Shown here in pieces: positions 49,946-58,398 of a stretch of DNA of 64,000 nt. Below the pieces are notes generated by a model that saw only the letters and a list, made by a program, of their open reading frames with translations, was not told the origin of the DNA and ran no database searches. This stretch comes from an uncultured Pseudomonadota bacterium (GTDB lineage: Bacteria; Pseudomonadota; Gammaproteobacteria; CAJXQU01): contig CAJXQU010000001.1 of assembly GCA_913058255.1 (NCBI GenBank), positions 124,001 through 188,000 on the forward strand, written 5' to 3'. The position numbers and the translations under genes were made by a program. How positions within the stretch are numbered: position 1 is the stretch's first letter; each line of letters opens with the position of its first letter.

Positions 49946-50709
49946 TCCATATATTTACCATGTGTATTAGTAATCTATTAGAGAACTAACAAAAGGAAGA
50001 GCTTAAAAAAATTGCGTCAAAGATAATTTGGCAGTCAGAAAAACTAACACTGTAGAAGTAATATGAATCAATGTAAAAAAACAGGCAGGTTAGTTAGTCG
50101 TTAGATTTTGTGATAGTGAAATTATCGGTAAATCGAAAAGTTGGCCCAGCTCGTTGTTCAACCTTTGTCAGAATAAATCCGAGCAAGTCCGAGATTATTT
50201 GAAAGCATCAACAACGTCCCTCAACCGTTGGCTTGCTATTGACTGTTTGTTTTTAGGCGATTAACGATCCTTTCAATAGCTTTTGTAAAAGGAAACGAAA
50301 CAGTAAAATTAATGTAAAAAATACCGAACCACCGCGATGCTCACCACCTGCAATGGGCAAATTAGCTAGGAAGTACCTTTTTTAGTTTTAGGAGCTTTGA
50401 TGTATGGGGGTATCAGGATTTATCTTTGTTTTATTTGCCATGGATGACGTTACGCGCTTAACGCCTCTCACAGGGACACACAGGAAGGTTGATGCTGGAT
50501 GGAATGTTTTTCTGTAAAAGATATTAAGTAACGGTGTTACCGAGGCGTTACTGTCTACTAAAGTGAGTATATCCCTTGGCTATCTGATAACGAGTACTCT
50601 AAGGGCCTGTAACCTGTCTATCTAGGCTAAGGCCTTAGAATACATGAACGCTTGTGTATAGAACCATTCCCTAGGTTTATAGGTGGTTTCCTAACGCTCT
50701 ATCATTATT
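49904..50709. other. 800-bp region with little coding content
   Basis: Starts with the last iteron and an A/T-rich stretch. A short dyad AGTAACG (50527-50533) with CGTTACT (50546-50552) contains an inner CGGT-GTT-ACCG hairpin. Apart from a 37-residue reading frame at 50404-50517, no gene is evident. It separates the plus-strand left half from the minus-strand tail module and may hold an origin, or be decayed tail genes. Confidence 0.6.
50404..50517 (+). CDS. Possible 37-residue small protein
   Basis: ATG at 50404 with AGGAG at 50390-50394; product MGVSGFIFVLFAMDDV plus a polar tail. The hydrophobic start suggests a membrane peptide. Too short to be sure. Confidence 0.25.
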   Translation: MGVSGFIFVLFAMDDVTRLTPLTGTHRKVDAGWNVFL

Positions 50710-52761
50710 TTATCTGTCATAAGCCACTCTGCTTTCAGCCTTTCTGTTTTCTTTTGCTATTTCTATAGCCACTTTTTTAGCCAACTGTTCTTCATTCATT
50801 CCTGGCGATGCTGTCACATTAAACGTGTTGTTAGTTGTCTGGCTGATCATGTTTGACGGCTTATGTGTTGCGCTTCCTGTTTCGACAATCGACACACCTT
50901 CCCGTCTTTTTTTGTGATCGTCGGCAACTTTATTGAAGATATTTTTAGACCCAGTGGCGGAGCCCCCTTTCACCATCCTTTGTGTAGCTTCAACTTGCTC
51001 TTGAAATCTTTTTCTCCGGACCTCTTTTGCTTTGGTTACTGCAGGATCCTCATCTTCAGCTTTGGCTCTTTTAGACATGGCAACCGTTTTCTGGGCTTCA
51101 TCATTACCGAGAGCTGCAAGAAGGTGAGCAGTGCCTGAGCCTATCTTGTCCTCTAGCTTTGTGCCCCCAATTAGCTTTTCATGGATCTTCGTACCTACCG
51201 CATAACCACCAGCACCAGCCAATCCAACAACGCCTAGTTTTCCAAACTTTCCAAGTTTCCCAGCACCACCCATAGAGGCCGCTTGTTGAGCAACTGCAAG
51301 TTTTCCTAGTGAAGCAATGGCAGCGGGAATACCTTTTGTTGAGAGGGTTAATAAGGATGTACCAAACAGAGCGGTAGAGGCAGCACTAGCTATGCTCACA
51401 ACTTTATAAACCGCATAGCCTTTGACGACATTACCAATCATCGTTGTATGTTCAGATGCCCAAATAGTGAATTGATAGATTGCTTTTCCTGCTTTACCAG
51501 CAGCTTCATATATTTTTGTGAGGGCTGCTCCAAACTCTCTAGCTTTTTCCTTAAGTTCGCCATTAGCAGCCATCTCATTAATCTTATCTAATAAGCCTCT
51601 TAAGCTATTTTTCATGCGATCAAACAGGCCTTCTTCCATAACGAGGAGGATAAAGTTTTTCCAGTGATCAGACATATTGGACAACATACCGGCCCATGTT
51701 TTTGATAACGCGTCCATTGAACCTCCAAACTTTTCATCCCAGATGGTTACAAGCGTGTCCTGAATCATTTTTCGATTTTTTTTGTTTACAGTCTTAGTTA
51801 GCTGCTCACCCGCTTTATTGGTGTATTCAAAGGTTATTTGGTCACCGCTTTTAGATGAGGTGATACCAAGCTCTTTTAGTCGCTCAAGCTCTCCCGTTCT
51901 GGCATCAAGAATAGCTTCCACGGCTTGCATTAAAGGCTTGTCCATCGAGGCGGCAGTATCACCTAATGTGCGTAACAGGCCATCTGTAGGGTCAATTCCT
52001 TTTGAACGTAAACTGACAAAGGCTTCTGTAACCCCGTCAATTTCATAAGGTGTAGATGCTCCAAACTCCTTAATCCATGCCATTGATTTTTTAGCTTTTA
52101 CTAAACTCCCTTCAGCATTCGTCAAAACGGTTTCAAACTTTTCAAACTGAGAAGCGGTGTCAACGAACTGTGTTTTAATAAAGTAACCAATAGCACCAAA
52201 TGCAACCGCACCAGTAGCAGCTGCTTTCCCTGCGATATTACGGGCCTTGGTTGCCCCTGAACTTACACCGTTACTGATACGATCAGCGGCCTTTCCAAAT
52301 TTAATTTTTCGGTTAACAGACGTTTGCTGACGCTCTAACAATTTGGATGCTTTGGTTAGGTTATTGGTGTCTATCTTGGCTTCTGTGAGATCTCGTTGAA
52401 GCTTATTTAGGGAGGTGGACTGTTTAGTATGAGATTTTCTTAAAGCATCTTCAGCACGTTTAGCTGTTTTGAATTCACGGGACATGAGAGCGGTAGGCCG
52501 CTTAATACCTTGGATTTTTTTAGCTAACTCAATTGATCGCCTACTTGCTGTTTTCAAGTTATAACCGGTGTCATCCAGGCTCTTGTTTAACTTTTTGTAG
52601 GCGGAAATATCACCGATTTTTTTATTGATGCTGCGTTGTTGCTCAGTAACTTTTTTGGCTATTTTTCCGTAACCACGTGTAGCACTAGCGACATCTTTAA
52701 GCGGTGAACTGAAATTGTCCACCGCCTCCATAACTAACGTGACCTTTTTACGTGTTGACAT
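50710..52761 (-). CDS. Phage tail tape measure protein
   Basis: 683 residues with a long helical N-terminus (VTEQQRSINKKIG, about 30-160), hydrophobic Ala/Gly-rich segments (about 175-200 and 450-530) and the tape-measure domain FETVLTNAEGSLVKAKKSM, EFGASTPYEIDGVTEAF. P2 gpT is the closest functional analogue, supported by the gpE and gpE' genes directly upstream. By the usual ruler rule (about 0.15 nm per residue) this would set a tail near 100 nm. No other tail gene follows. Confidence 0.9.
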   Translation of the reverse strand: MSTRKKVTLVMEAVDNFSSPLKDVASATRGYGKIAKKVTEQQRSINKKIGDISAYKKLNKSLDDTGYNLKTASRRSIELAKKIQGIKRPTALMSREFKTAKRAEDALRKSHTKQSTSLNKLQRDLTEAKIDTNNLTKASKLLERQQTSVNRKIKFGKAADRISNGVSSGATKARNIAGKAAATGAVAFGAIGYFIKTQFVDTASQFEKFETVLTNAEGSLVKAKKSMAWIKEFGASTPYEIDGVTEAFVSLRSKGIDPTDGLLRTLGDTAASMDKPLMQAVEAILDARTGELERLKELGITSSKSGDQITFEYTNKAGEQLTKTVNKKNRKMIQDTLVTIWDEKFGGSMDALSKTWAGMLSNMSDHWKNFILLVMEEGLFDRMKNSLRGLLDKINEMAANGELKEKAREFGAALTKIYEAAGKAGKAIYQFTIWASEHTTMIGNVVKGYAVYKVVSIASAASTALFGTSLLTLSTKGIPAAIASLGKLAVAQQAASMGGAGKLGKFGKLGVVGLAGAGGYAVGTKIHEKLIGGTKLEDKIGSGTAHLLAALGNDEAQKTVAMSKRAKAEDEDPAVTKAKEVRRKRFQEQVEATQRMVKGGSATGSKNIFNKVADDHKKRREGVSIVETGSATHKPSNMISQTTNNTFNVTASPGMNEEQLAKKVAIEIAKENRKAESRVAYDR

Positions 52762-52909
52762 CTTCGACTCCTAAATACTTCAAGGCCAAGGTATGCCAGC
52801 TCATTATTTCAACAACGGATAAGGCTTTTAGTTCTGACAATGGCCAGTGAAATACCGCTGCAATATCGGCAATAATAGGATCAATAAGCAGCGGCAATGT
52901 AGTTACTCC
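52748..52909 (-). CDS. GpE'-like extension of tail chaperone (by -1 frameshift)
   Basis: 53 codons in the -1 frame relative to the gene upstream, ending at 52748. The product text DIAAVFHWPLSELKALSVVE is the P2 GpE/E' signature (PF06528-type). It has no good start of its own and continues from gpE through a run of five Gs on the minus strand (52908-52912). It overlaps the tape measure ATG by 14 bp. Confidence 0.8.
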   Translation of the reverse strand, partial: GVTTLPLLIDPIIADIAAVFHWPLSELKALSVVEIMSWHTLALKYLGVEDVNT

Positions 52910-53175
52910 CCCAGCAGTATTTCTACCATTGGAGTCCCTAGAGCAATCAAACCATTAGCAGGCATTTGGTCAAGCTCCATTTCACTAAAAGAAGGATTTG
53001 AAACTCGACTTAATGCGGTGATTAAAGCACCTGCTTCAAAATTTAAAAGGGAGGTTATACTGATACCTCGCAACTCACCTGCGTTAGGAGTTCTTACTTC
53101 AATTTTCTTATATTCCTCTTCACCAATCTTGATGGGAGGATCGAAACTTACAGTTTTTTTGTTTTTTTCAGCCAT
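52903..53175 (-). CDS. GpE-like tail assembly chaperone
   Basis: 90 residues from ATG 53175 (an upstream TTG-type frame opens at 53202). It contains EVRTPNAGELRGISITSLL and the DQMPANGLIALGTPMVEILL end, typical of P2 gpE and Mu gp41. The usual partners FI and FII (sheath and tube) are not upstream. Ribosome site AAAAAGGT precedes the ATG. Confidence 0.82.
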   Translation of the reverse strand: MAEKNKKTVSFDPPIKIGEEEYKKIEVRTPNAGELRGISITSLLNFEAGALITALSRVSNPSFSEMELDQMPANGLIALGTPMVEILLGE

Positions 53176-53299
53176 GGTAGATACCTTTTTAATTAATTCC
53201 AAATAGAAAACAATAATTGTTTTAACGTGGTAATTATACGCCTAAAGACAGTTATTGTAACCATGTGAAATATAACGAAAACCCAAGCATCCATTTGAT

Positions 53300-53305
53300 T
53301 ATAAT
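53300..53305 (+). promoter_or_regulatory. Candidate -10 box before the 53.3-kb gene
   Basis: TATAAT at 53300-53305, 22 bp before the TTG start; no clear -35 box. Confidence 0.35.
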
Positions 53306-53326
53306 AGGTATTAGTTTGAATTTAAG

Positions 53327-54115
53327 TTGCTGAGGCATGGGTTAAGCACTTGCATTGAAGGTCAGACCCTAAAAGTACTTTCAATTTCCATGCTTGATAC
53401 TGAGCCAAGTAAGTACGCTCTCGACTATGAGGTTACTAGATACCCAAACAATCAATTGTCAATAAGCCTTTCTCGTAAAGGAAAAACGCCTGACCGTGAA
53501 AGCGTTAAGGATTCAGTGATCCAAGTACTATCATCGCGTACTTGTGAAATGGCAGTAAAGAAGAAGGTTCCGCTGTTAACGGTCATTAGTTTCTTGGGGG
53601 CTGAATCAATAAGCTCACTAATCAACCAGCCAGTAATAATTGCTCCTATCCAGAAAAAAAATTCTGAGCAGGAATATGAAGAAGAAATTTTTGACAAGGA
53701 AGAATTATCTCAAGAAGAAAGCTGGAGGGTAACAGACTCAATATCCCCAATAGACGATAGTGTTAGTATTATGATGTCAAAGAAGGCGAAGCTTGGAGAG
53801 CAGAGTCTTGTTGTTCGTTGCCATGAAAACAAAACTTTAGCCTATATTGCTACTCAGGATTTTCTTGGTCGTGATAATACGAGTGCAACTATCCGGTTTG
53901 ATAAAGAGCTTGCTAGCAAGCAAACTTTTTTGTTATCAACAAATAGGAAAGCATTATTTTTTAATTCGGCCATATCAAACATAAAGAAAATGATGTCATC
54001 AGAACAGGTGGTTGTTCGATACCAGACGAGTAGAGGGGCATCTAAAACGGTAACGTTCAATCTGGGTGGTTTGAATGAGAGCATAGGAACGTTGCGTGAA
54101 GCCTGTAAATGGTAA
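53327..54115 (+). CDS. TagO/VasI-like protein
   Basis: 262 residues with start TTG 53327 (ATG at 53390 is an alternative). The C-terminus (FFNSAISNIKKMMSSEQ, VVVRYQTSRGASKTVTFNL, TLREACKW) follows the type VI secretion-associated TagO/VasI pattern ending LREACGW. No signal peptide is seen, which is odd for that family, so the 5' end may be lost or misread. No type VI genes are in the window. Confidence 0.55.
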   Translation: MLRHGLSTCIEGQTLKVLSISMLDTEPSKYALDYEVTRYPNNQLSISLSRKGKTPDRESVKDSVIQVLSSRTCEMAVKKKVPLLTVISFLGAESISSLINQPVIIAPIQKKNSEQEYEEEIFDKEELSQEESWRVTDSISPIDDSVSIMMSKKAKLGEQSLVVRCHENKTLAYIATQDFLGRDNTSATIRFDKELASKQTFLLSTNRKALFFNSAISNIKKMMSSEQVVVRYQTSRGASKTVTFNLGGLNESIGTLREACKW

Positions 54116-54384
54116 CAAATTGCAATGTAACACCTTACGTTTTACTCACGTATTGCAAGCAATTGTTGGAATCTAGCAATAGCTATCATTTGTTATGGTT
54201 GCCTAACGTTTCATTAATATAAAAACTTACCTTGTCCCAGTAAAATTCTCCAGCTAAAGAATAACTTGAGCCTTCAAAGGAAGAAGTTGATAGCTAATAA
54301 TAATGATGTTATGTAAATCGATAGCTTTTAAGTATCTCTCAGGCTTCCTTGTTAAACGATCATGCCAAACTACTGCCACAACAT

Positions 54385-54416
54385 AAGGTTAGCGTTTAAG
54401 GTTAGCGTTTAAGGTT
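54385..54416. repeat. 13-bp tandem repeat
   Basis: AAGGTTAGCGTTT occurs twice back to back (54385-54397, 54398-54410), followed by a partial AAGGTT. It lies in the 54116-54648 gap, otherwise A/T-rich with no gene seen. Confidence 0.85.
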
Positions 54417-54542
54417 CTTACGCGGGCTTGTAGAGCTTCCTTACATAGAGTTATTAGAGTCCATAAAAGAGAGCTTTTGGAAGTGGTTATTAAAACTAGT
54501 TATAAGTAAGCGTATTTACATGCAACTAAAGTTACACTATTC

Positions 54543-54562
54543 TATACTCAATATTTTGAGTA
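54543..54562 (+). promoter_or_regulatory. Palindrome over the toxin-antitoxin promoter
   Basis: TACTCAA (54545-54551), TATT, TTGAGTA (54556-54562) overlaps a TATACT -10 box at 54543-54548. Autoregulation by the antitoxin or complex is the usual design for such loci. Confidence 0.55.
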
Positions 54563-54648
54563 ATGATGGTTTGTAGGAGGAGAGAATTAAACTTTTTTCT
54601 ATTCGGGCCGCTCTAATTTCAAAGACTATGACGCGACAGGAGGAAACT

Positions 54649-54804
54649 ATGGCACGCGCAGTAAAAGACATACCAGTGCTTAGTGGCACCGACGCACGTC
54701 GATTCAATAAAGAAACAAAAGCGAACGAAACTAAAGTGGTTTCTCGAGCAGAGTACGACAGAATAAAAGATAACTTCAAGCGTTTTATTGTCAAAGAAGC
54801 TTGA
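54649..54804 (+). CDS. Putative antitoxin of a GNAT pair
   Basis: 51 residues, MARAVKDIPVLSGTDARRF then basic/acidic helix text (VVSRAEYDRIKDNF). AGGAGG at 54638-54643 is a perfect ribosome site. It overlaps the acetyltransferase by 17 bp. It does not look like the usual ribbon-helix-helix antitoxins of TacT-type toxins. Similar short proteins precede GNAT genes elsewhere, from memory. Confidence 0.6.
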   Translation: MARAVKDIPVLSGTDARRFNKETKANETKVVSRAEYDRIKDNFKRFIVKEA

Positions 54805-55339
54805 AATAGTCAGGCTTTCGTCTGACTTACCACGTCCTGAGTTTACCTGTGGCGATCCCGATCTTGATGAGTTTTACAAGATAGATTCCATTAAATACGG
54901 CCTTCAACTTATTTCCACTACTTATACAGTAAACCAAGATGACCAAATCCTCGGTTTTTTCAGTGTGTCGAACGATTCTATACGTAAGGAGGATTGTCCG
55001 ACAGGCTCAGCCCTCAAGCGTGTTCGGAAAAATATCCCTCAAGTAAAACGATATTCTTCTATGCCAGCTGTGAAGATAGGTCGTTTAGGAATAAATGCGA
55101 GCTTACAAAGTCGTGGAGTTGGTTCAGAAATTATCGATTTTTTGAAAGGGTGGTTCACTATAGGAAATAAAACAGGTTGTAGGTTTTTAGTAGTCGATGC
55201 TTATAACAAGCCTAATGTTATTAACTTTTATAAGAATAATGATTTTTTATTTATAGAACCCAAAGATAAGGGAGCTAAAACAAGGCTAATGTATTTTGAC
55301 TTGATCAGTATTGCTAACGCAGAAAATGAATATGTATAG
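54788..55339 (+). CDS. GNAT acetyltransferase toxin-like protein
   Basis: 183 residues from TTG 54788. Contains FTCGDPDLDEFYK, KIGRLGINASLQSRGVGSE (acetyl-CoA loop) and FLVVDAYNKPNVINFYKN, as in TacT/AtaT-type toxins that acetylate charged tRNAs. Coupled to the 51-residue gene in front. Cargo gene close to attR. Confidence 0.8.
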   Translation: MSKKLEIVRLSSDLPRPEFTCGDPDLDEFYKIDSIKYGLQLISTTYTVNQDDQILGFFSVSNDSIRKEDCPTGSALKRVRKNIPQVKRYSSMPAVKIGRLGINASLQSRGVGSEIIDFLKGWFTIGNKTGCRFLVVDAYNKPNVINFYKNNDFLFIEPKDKGAKTRLMYFDLISIANAENEYV

Positions 55340-55402
55340 TTTTCCTAATTATCTATACATATAAGCCTTTGAATGTATAGAAAACACCAATATCTATACA
55401 TT
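55331..55402. repeat. Two equal hairpins after the toxin gene
   Basis: TATGTATAG (55331-55339) pairs with CTATACATA (55353-55361); AATGTATAG (55372-55380) pairs with CTATACATT (55394-55402). Each has a 9-bp stem and 13-nt loop, 41 bp apart. The first overlaps the toxin stop. They may be paired recognition sites or RNA stabilisers; T-runs for a terminator are lacking. Confidence 0.75.
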
Positions 55403-55602
55403 TGAGAAAACTACTTACTGAAAGGATTAAGCTGGAAGTGTTAAATTAAGTAAAAACGAGAAACCAGTTTTATGGAAAATACTGACTTAGATTTTGCCTG
55501 ATTTTAGTCAGGTGACAAAAGTATTTGGGGGTACAATTGGGGGTATGTTTCCAATATGCGCAAGTATAAATATCTGTAAATCAATAGATTATGATTGAAT
55601 CG

Positions 55603-55627
55603 CGATTCTCGCCCTCGCACCATTTCA
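55603..55627 (+). other. attR of the integrated element
   Basis: 25-bp copy of the tRNA-Leu 3' end (CGATTCTCGCCCTCG then CACCATTTCA), one G shorter than attL. Upstream GGGGGT repeats (55528-55547) resemble those near attL. Confidence 0.85.
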
Positions 55628-56024
55628 TAAGTTCATCTCGTTCAGAGCCTAAGCAGGTTATCTATCATTTTTTTACTTTATAGTGCTCTTTTATAGGTTG
55701 TACTTGCTTCGCAAAACTTGATCTATATCTAAACTCTCCTATTTTGTAGTTACAAAGTTTTAAGCGTAATTTTTCCTAGACGAAGAAAAAGGGTTTTACC
55801 TGTTAACTTTTATCAGCTTAGCAGGTGGCTTGAAGCTCGGTTTAATACATGGCAATGAATTTGAAAGAGTGACTATTGCTGGAAGAAGTGGGCAACAAAT
55901 GACGGCGAAGGTTGGTTAGTGCTTGAACTTGAACGGGATTTTGTTCTTTGAAAATTAAATGGGATCATTAGCTTGGCTGATGACTTGATGTCTATCTCGC
56001 CAAGCTAAGCTTGTTGAATAGGAA
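55628..56024. other. Gap after attR, little coding content
   Basis: A start-less 49-codon stretch at about 55770-55918 (GFYLLTFISLAGGLKLG, VTIAGRSGQQMTAKVG) may be a gene remnant. TAGCTTGGC (55969-55977) pairs with GCCAAGCTA (55999-56007) and may end the glutaredoxin transcript; loop 21 and no T-run, so weak. Confidence 0.4.
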
Positions 56025-56387
56025 TTAAGCGAAGCGATTTTCTAAGTAGGAAATAATATCGGATGAATCGTACATCCATTTAGTTTCGCCATCATTTTCT
56101 TCAATTTTGAGACAAGGAACAGCAAGTTTGCCACCACCAGCGATCAACTCTTCACGGCTTTGCTCGCTGCGTTTAGCATCGCGAGTGTTGATCGGTAATG
56201 ATTGACGCTTCATCGCGCGCCGGACTTTTACGCAGAAAGGGCAAGCTTTATATTGATAGAGTGTCAGTTTTTGAACATCCTGATCAATTTGTGTTTGTAA
56301 TTCTTCTGTACGCTTGACGCCTCTTGGAGTAAAAACCCAGTTAAAGAATAAGATAAGTGAACCTAAAATTGCGCGAATAATAGCCAT
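56025..56387 (-). CDS. Membrane-anchored glutaredoxin-like protein
   Basis: 120 residues from ATG 56387 (a TTG at 56402 is less likely). N-terminal hydrophobic segment (IIRAILGSLILFFNWVF), then a thioredoxin fold with CPFC (LYQYKACPFCVKVRRA) and the cis-proline loop VPCLKI. Reduces disulfides or glutathione adducts at the membrane. Confidence 0.85.
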   Translation of the reverse strand: MAIIRAILGSLILFFNWVFTPRGVKRTEELQTQIDQDVQKLTLYQYKACPFCVKVRRAMKRQSLPINTRDAKRSEQSREELIAGGGKLAVPCLKIEENDGETKWMYDSSDIISYLENRFA

Positions 56388-56539
56388 GTTGTGTCTCGTC
56401 AAATGTTCTGTTTCAAAGGCGTAAAGCCTATCGTTTTTTGGGGATATATCAAGCTTAGATCAATAAAGAAACAGATCACATGGGCGAAGTAGTCATAGCC
56501 GGTGATCTGTTTCGTCATTTAGAAAGTTGGCGATAATTT

Positions 56540-57481
56540 TTATAAGGACTTCAGCTTAATCATCACTTCCATTTCGGTATAACCATCTGATCGCGAATCA
56601 TTAAGATAGTGGGCGATGGGTGGAAAGTCATCGGGTTCAAATCCACTCTTAGGTAACCAGTTGGAATAGAGCTCCATATAAAAATTACTGATTTTATCTC
56701 CCTCGCCTTTGTAATAAGCAACAGCGTATTTTCCGGCGGGGATCTGTGATTTTACAAAAGGTGAGATCACATGGATTTTATTATCTATCTCTATAGAAGC
56801 ATCATAACGACATTGAGCTGTTGGCGTGATCATTGGGTTATCATGACAAATGCCAAAGCGTTTCTCATGCTCGTCAACGATCCCTTGAGATTTAGCCCAA
56901 TGAATTATTTTATCCCAAGTTTCAAAAATGGAATCTAAGTCATAACCTTCCGGCGTCGTTAGATAGGCGATCTGTTTTTCTGCAAACTCTTTTACTTTAA
57001 TGTCCATTAACATTTCCTCTAATTTGTCTGGATTAAAAACCACTGTGTCAGTGACAAATTGAGAATATAGATCGAGTGGGTTAAATGCCTTTCCATACTT
57101 GCTATAGATTTTTCCGATCTTGCTATTGTGTGTACTTTTTGGATCACGAAGTTGACTCGGACTTACACCAAAATAGTGCTTAAAGGATTTGGAAAAGTTT
57201 GCGCTTGATGAAAATCCACCGAGCTCAGCAATCTCTGTAATATTAAGTTCGGGTTGAGAGAGCAATGTACAAGCGGCTTTCTCCATTTTTTTGCGAATGA
57301 CAAAATCATTTACTGTTTCGCCAACGACCCCGAAGAAAATACGATGGAAATGAAAAGCTGAAAAGTGACTGGCTGATGCGATCTGATCCAGCGATAAGTT
57401 CTGATCAATATTTTCAAGGATGAACTTAATTGCTAAATTAACGCGACGTAGATATTCAGGATGTGTCGATTGTTTTTTCAT
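56540..57481 (-). CDS. AraC-type regulator with GyrI-like effector domain
   Basis: 313 residues from ATG 57481. N-terminal AraC helix-turn-helix (FILENIDQNLSLDQIASASH, GGFSSSANFSKSFKHYFGVS) and a C-terminal GyrI-like small-molecule-binding domain (about 165-313). Similar to regulators of multidrug response. Divergent from the TauE gene, which may be its target. Confidence 0.85.
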   Translation of the reverse strand: MKKQSTHPEYLRRVNLAIKFILENIDQNLSLDQIASASHFSAFHFHRIFFGVVGETVNDFVIRKKMEKAACTLLSQPELNITEIAELGGFSSSANFSKSFKHYFGVSPSQLRDPKSTHNSKIGKIYSKYGKAFNPLDLYSQFVTDTVVFNPDKLEEMLMDIKVKEFAEKQIAYLTTPEGYDLDSIFETWDKIIHWAKSQGIVDEHEKRFGICHDNPMITPTAQCRYDASIEIDNKIHVISPFVKSQIPAGKYAVAYYKGEGDKISNFYMELYSNWLPKSGFEPDDFPPIAHYLNDSRSDGYTEMEVMIKLKSL

Positions 57482-57585
57482 CTTTGTTATTCGAACCAAT
57501 TACTCGCTATAAATCAAGTAATAATAAAACGATCTGTTATGCTTTTTACCCATCACTTAAAAGCTAAAATCAGAAACTTGCTTAA

Positions 57586-58338
57586 ATGATCACATTATTC
57601 TCGTACGAACTTACGCAAACGTCACTGCTATTATTTTTATTAGTGGCATTTTTGATAGGCATGGCAAAAACTGGAATTCATGGCACCGGAATACTCGCGG
57701 TTCCCATTCTAGCATTAATTTTCGGAGGAAAAGATTCGTCAGGCTTGATGCTTCCTATGCTGATCATGGCTGATTTATTCGCCGTGACATATTATCACCG
57801 GCATGCAAACTGGCACTTTTTAAGAAAGCTATTTCCTTGGGCTGCGCTTGGTGTAGTGATAGGAACCTTTGTCGGTAATGAGATCGATGATGAGCTTTTC
57901 AAACTTATTATGGGACTGATTATTTTTATCAGTCTCGGCATTATGATCTGGATGGAAAAAGCCGATAAAGAAAAAATTCCGGATTATCTTTGGTTCGCAA
58001 TTTTAATGGGCTTACTCGGTGGCATAACAAGCATGGTTGGTAACTTAGCGGGCGCGGTGATGTCGCTTTATCTGTTAAGCATGCGACTCCCTAAAAATGA
58101 ATATATCGGAACCGCTGCTTGGTTTTTTCTTGGAATTAATTTATTTAAAATCCCGTTCCATGTTTATAGCTGGGAAACGATCACGGTAGACTCTTTATTA
58201 TTAAATTTAACAACGCTACCTTTCATTGCCTTGGGCGGCTATATGGGAGTTCTGTTAGTAAAGAAAATATCAGAGATAGGTTATCGTTGGTTTATTATAG
58301 GCATGACAGCAGTTGCTGCAGTGTTTATGGTTGTATAA
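57586..58338 (+). CDS. TauE/SafE-family permease
   Basis: 250 residues, about eight membrane segments, with the family repeats GMAKTGIHGTGILAVPIL and GLLGGITSMVGNLAGAVMS. Members export sulfonates or sulfoacetate or move other anions; substrate not visible. Confidence 0.88.
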   Translation: MITLFSYELTQTSLLLFLLVAFLIGMAKTGIHGTGILAVPILALIFGGKDSSGLMLPMLIMADLFAVTYYHRHANWHFLRKLFPWAALGVVIGTFVGNEIDDELFKLIMGLIIFISLGIMIWMEKADKEKIPDYLWFAILMGLLGGITSMVGNLAGAVMSLYLLSMRLPKNEYIGTAAWFFLGINLFKIPFHVYSWETITVDSLLLNLTTLPFIALGGYMGVLLVKKISEIGYRWFIIGMTAVAAVFMVV

Positions 58339-58398
58339 GTATAAAAATACTAAGTTGGGCATAAAGAAAGCCCTGCTCACCGTTTGTTTATTGGATGT

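Noticed and set aside
55969..56007. Inverted repeat TAGCTTGGC/GCCAAGCTA as terminator
   Set aside because: Loop of 21 nt and no T-run on either strand; kept only as a weak note.
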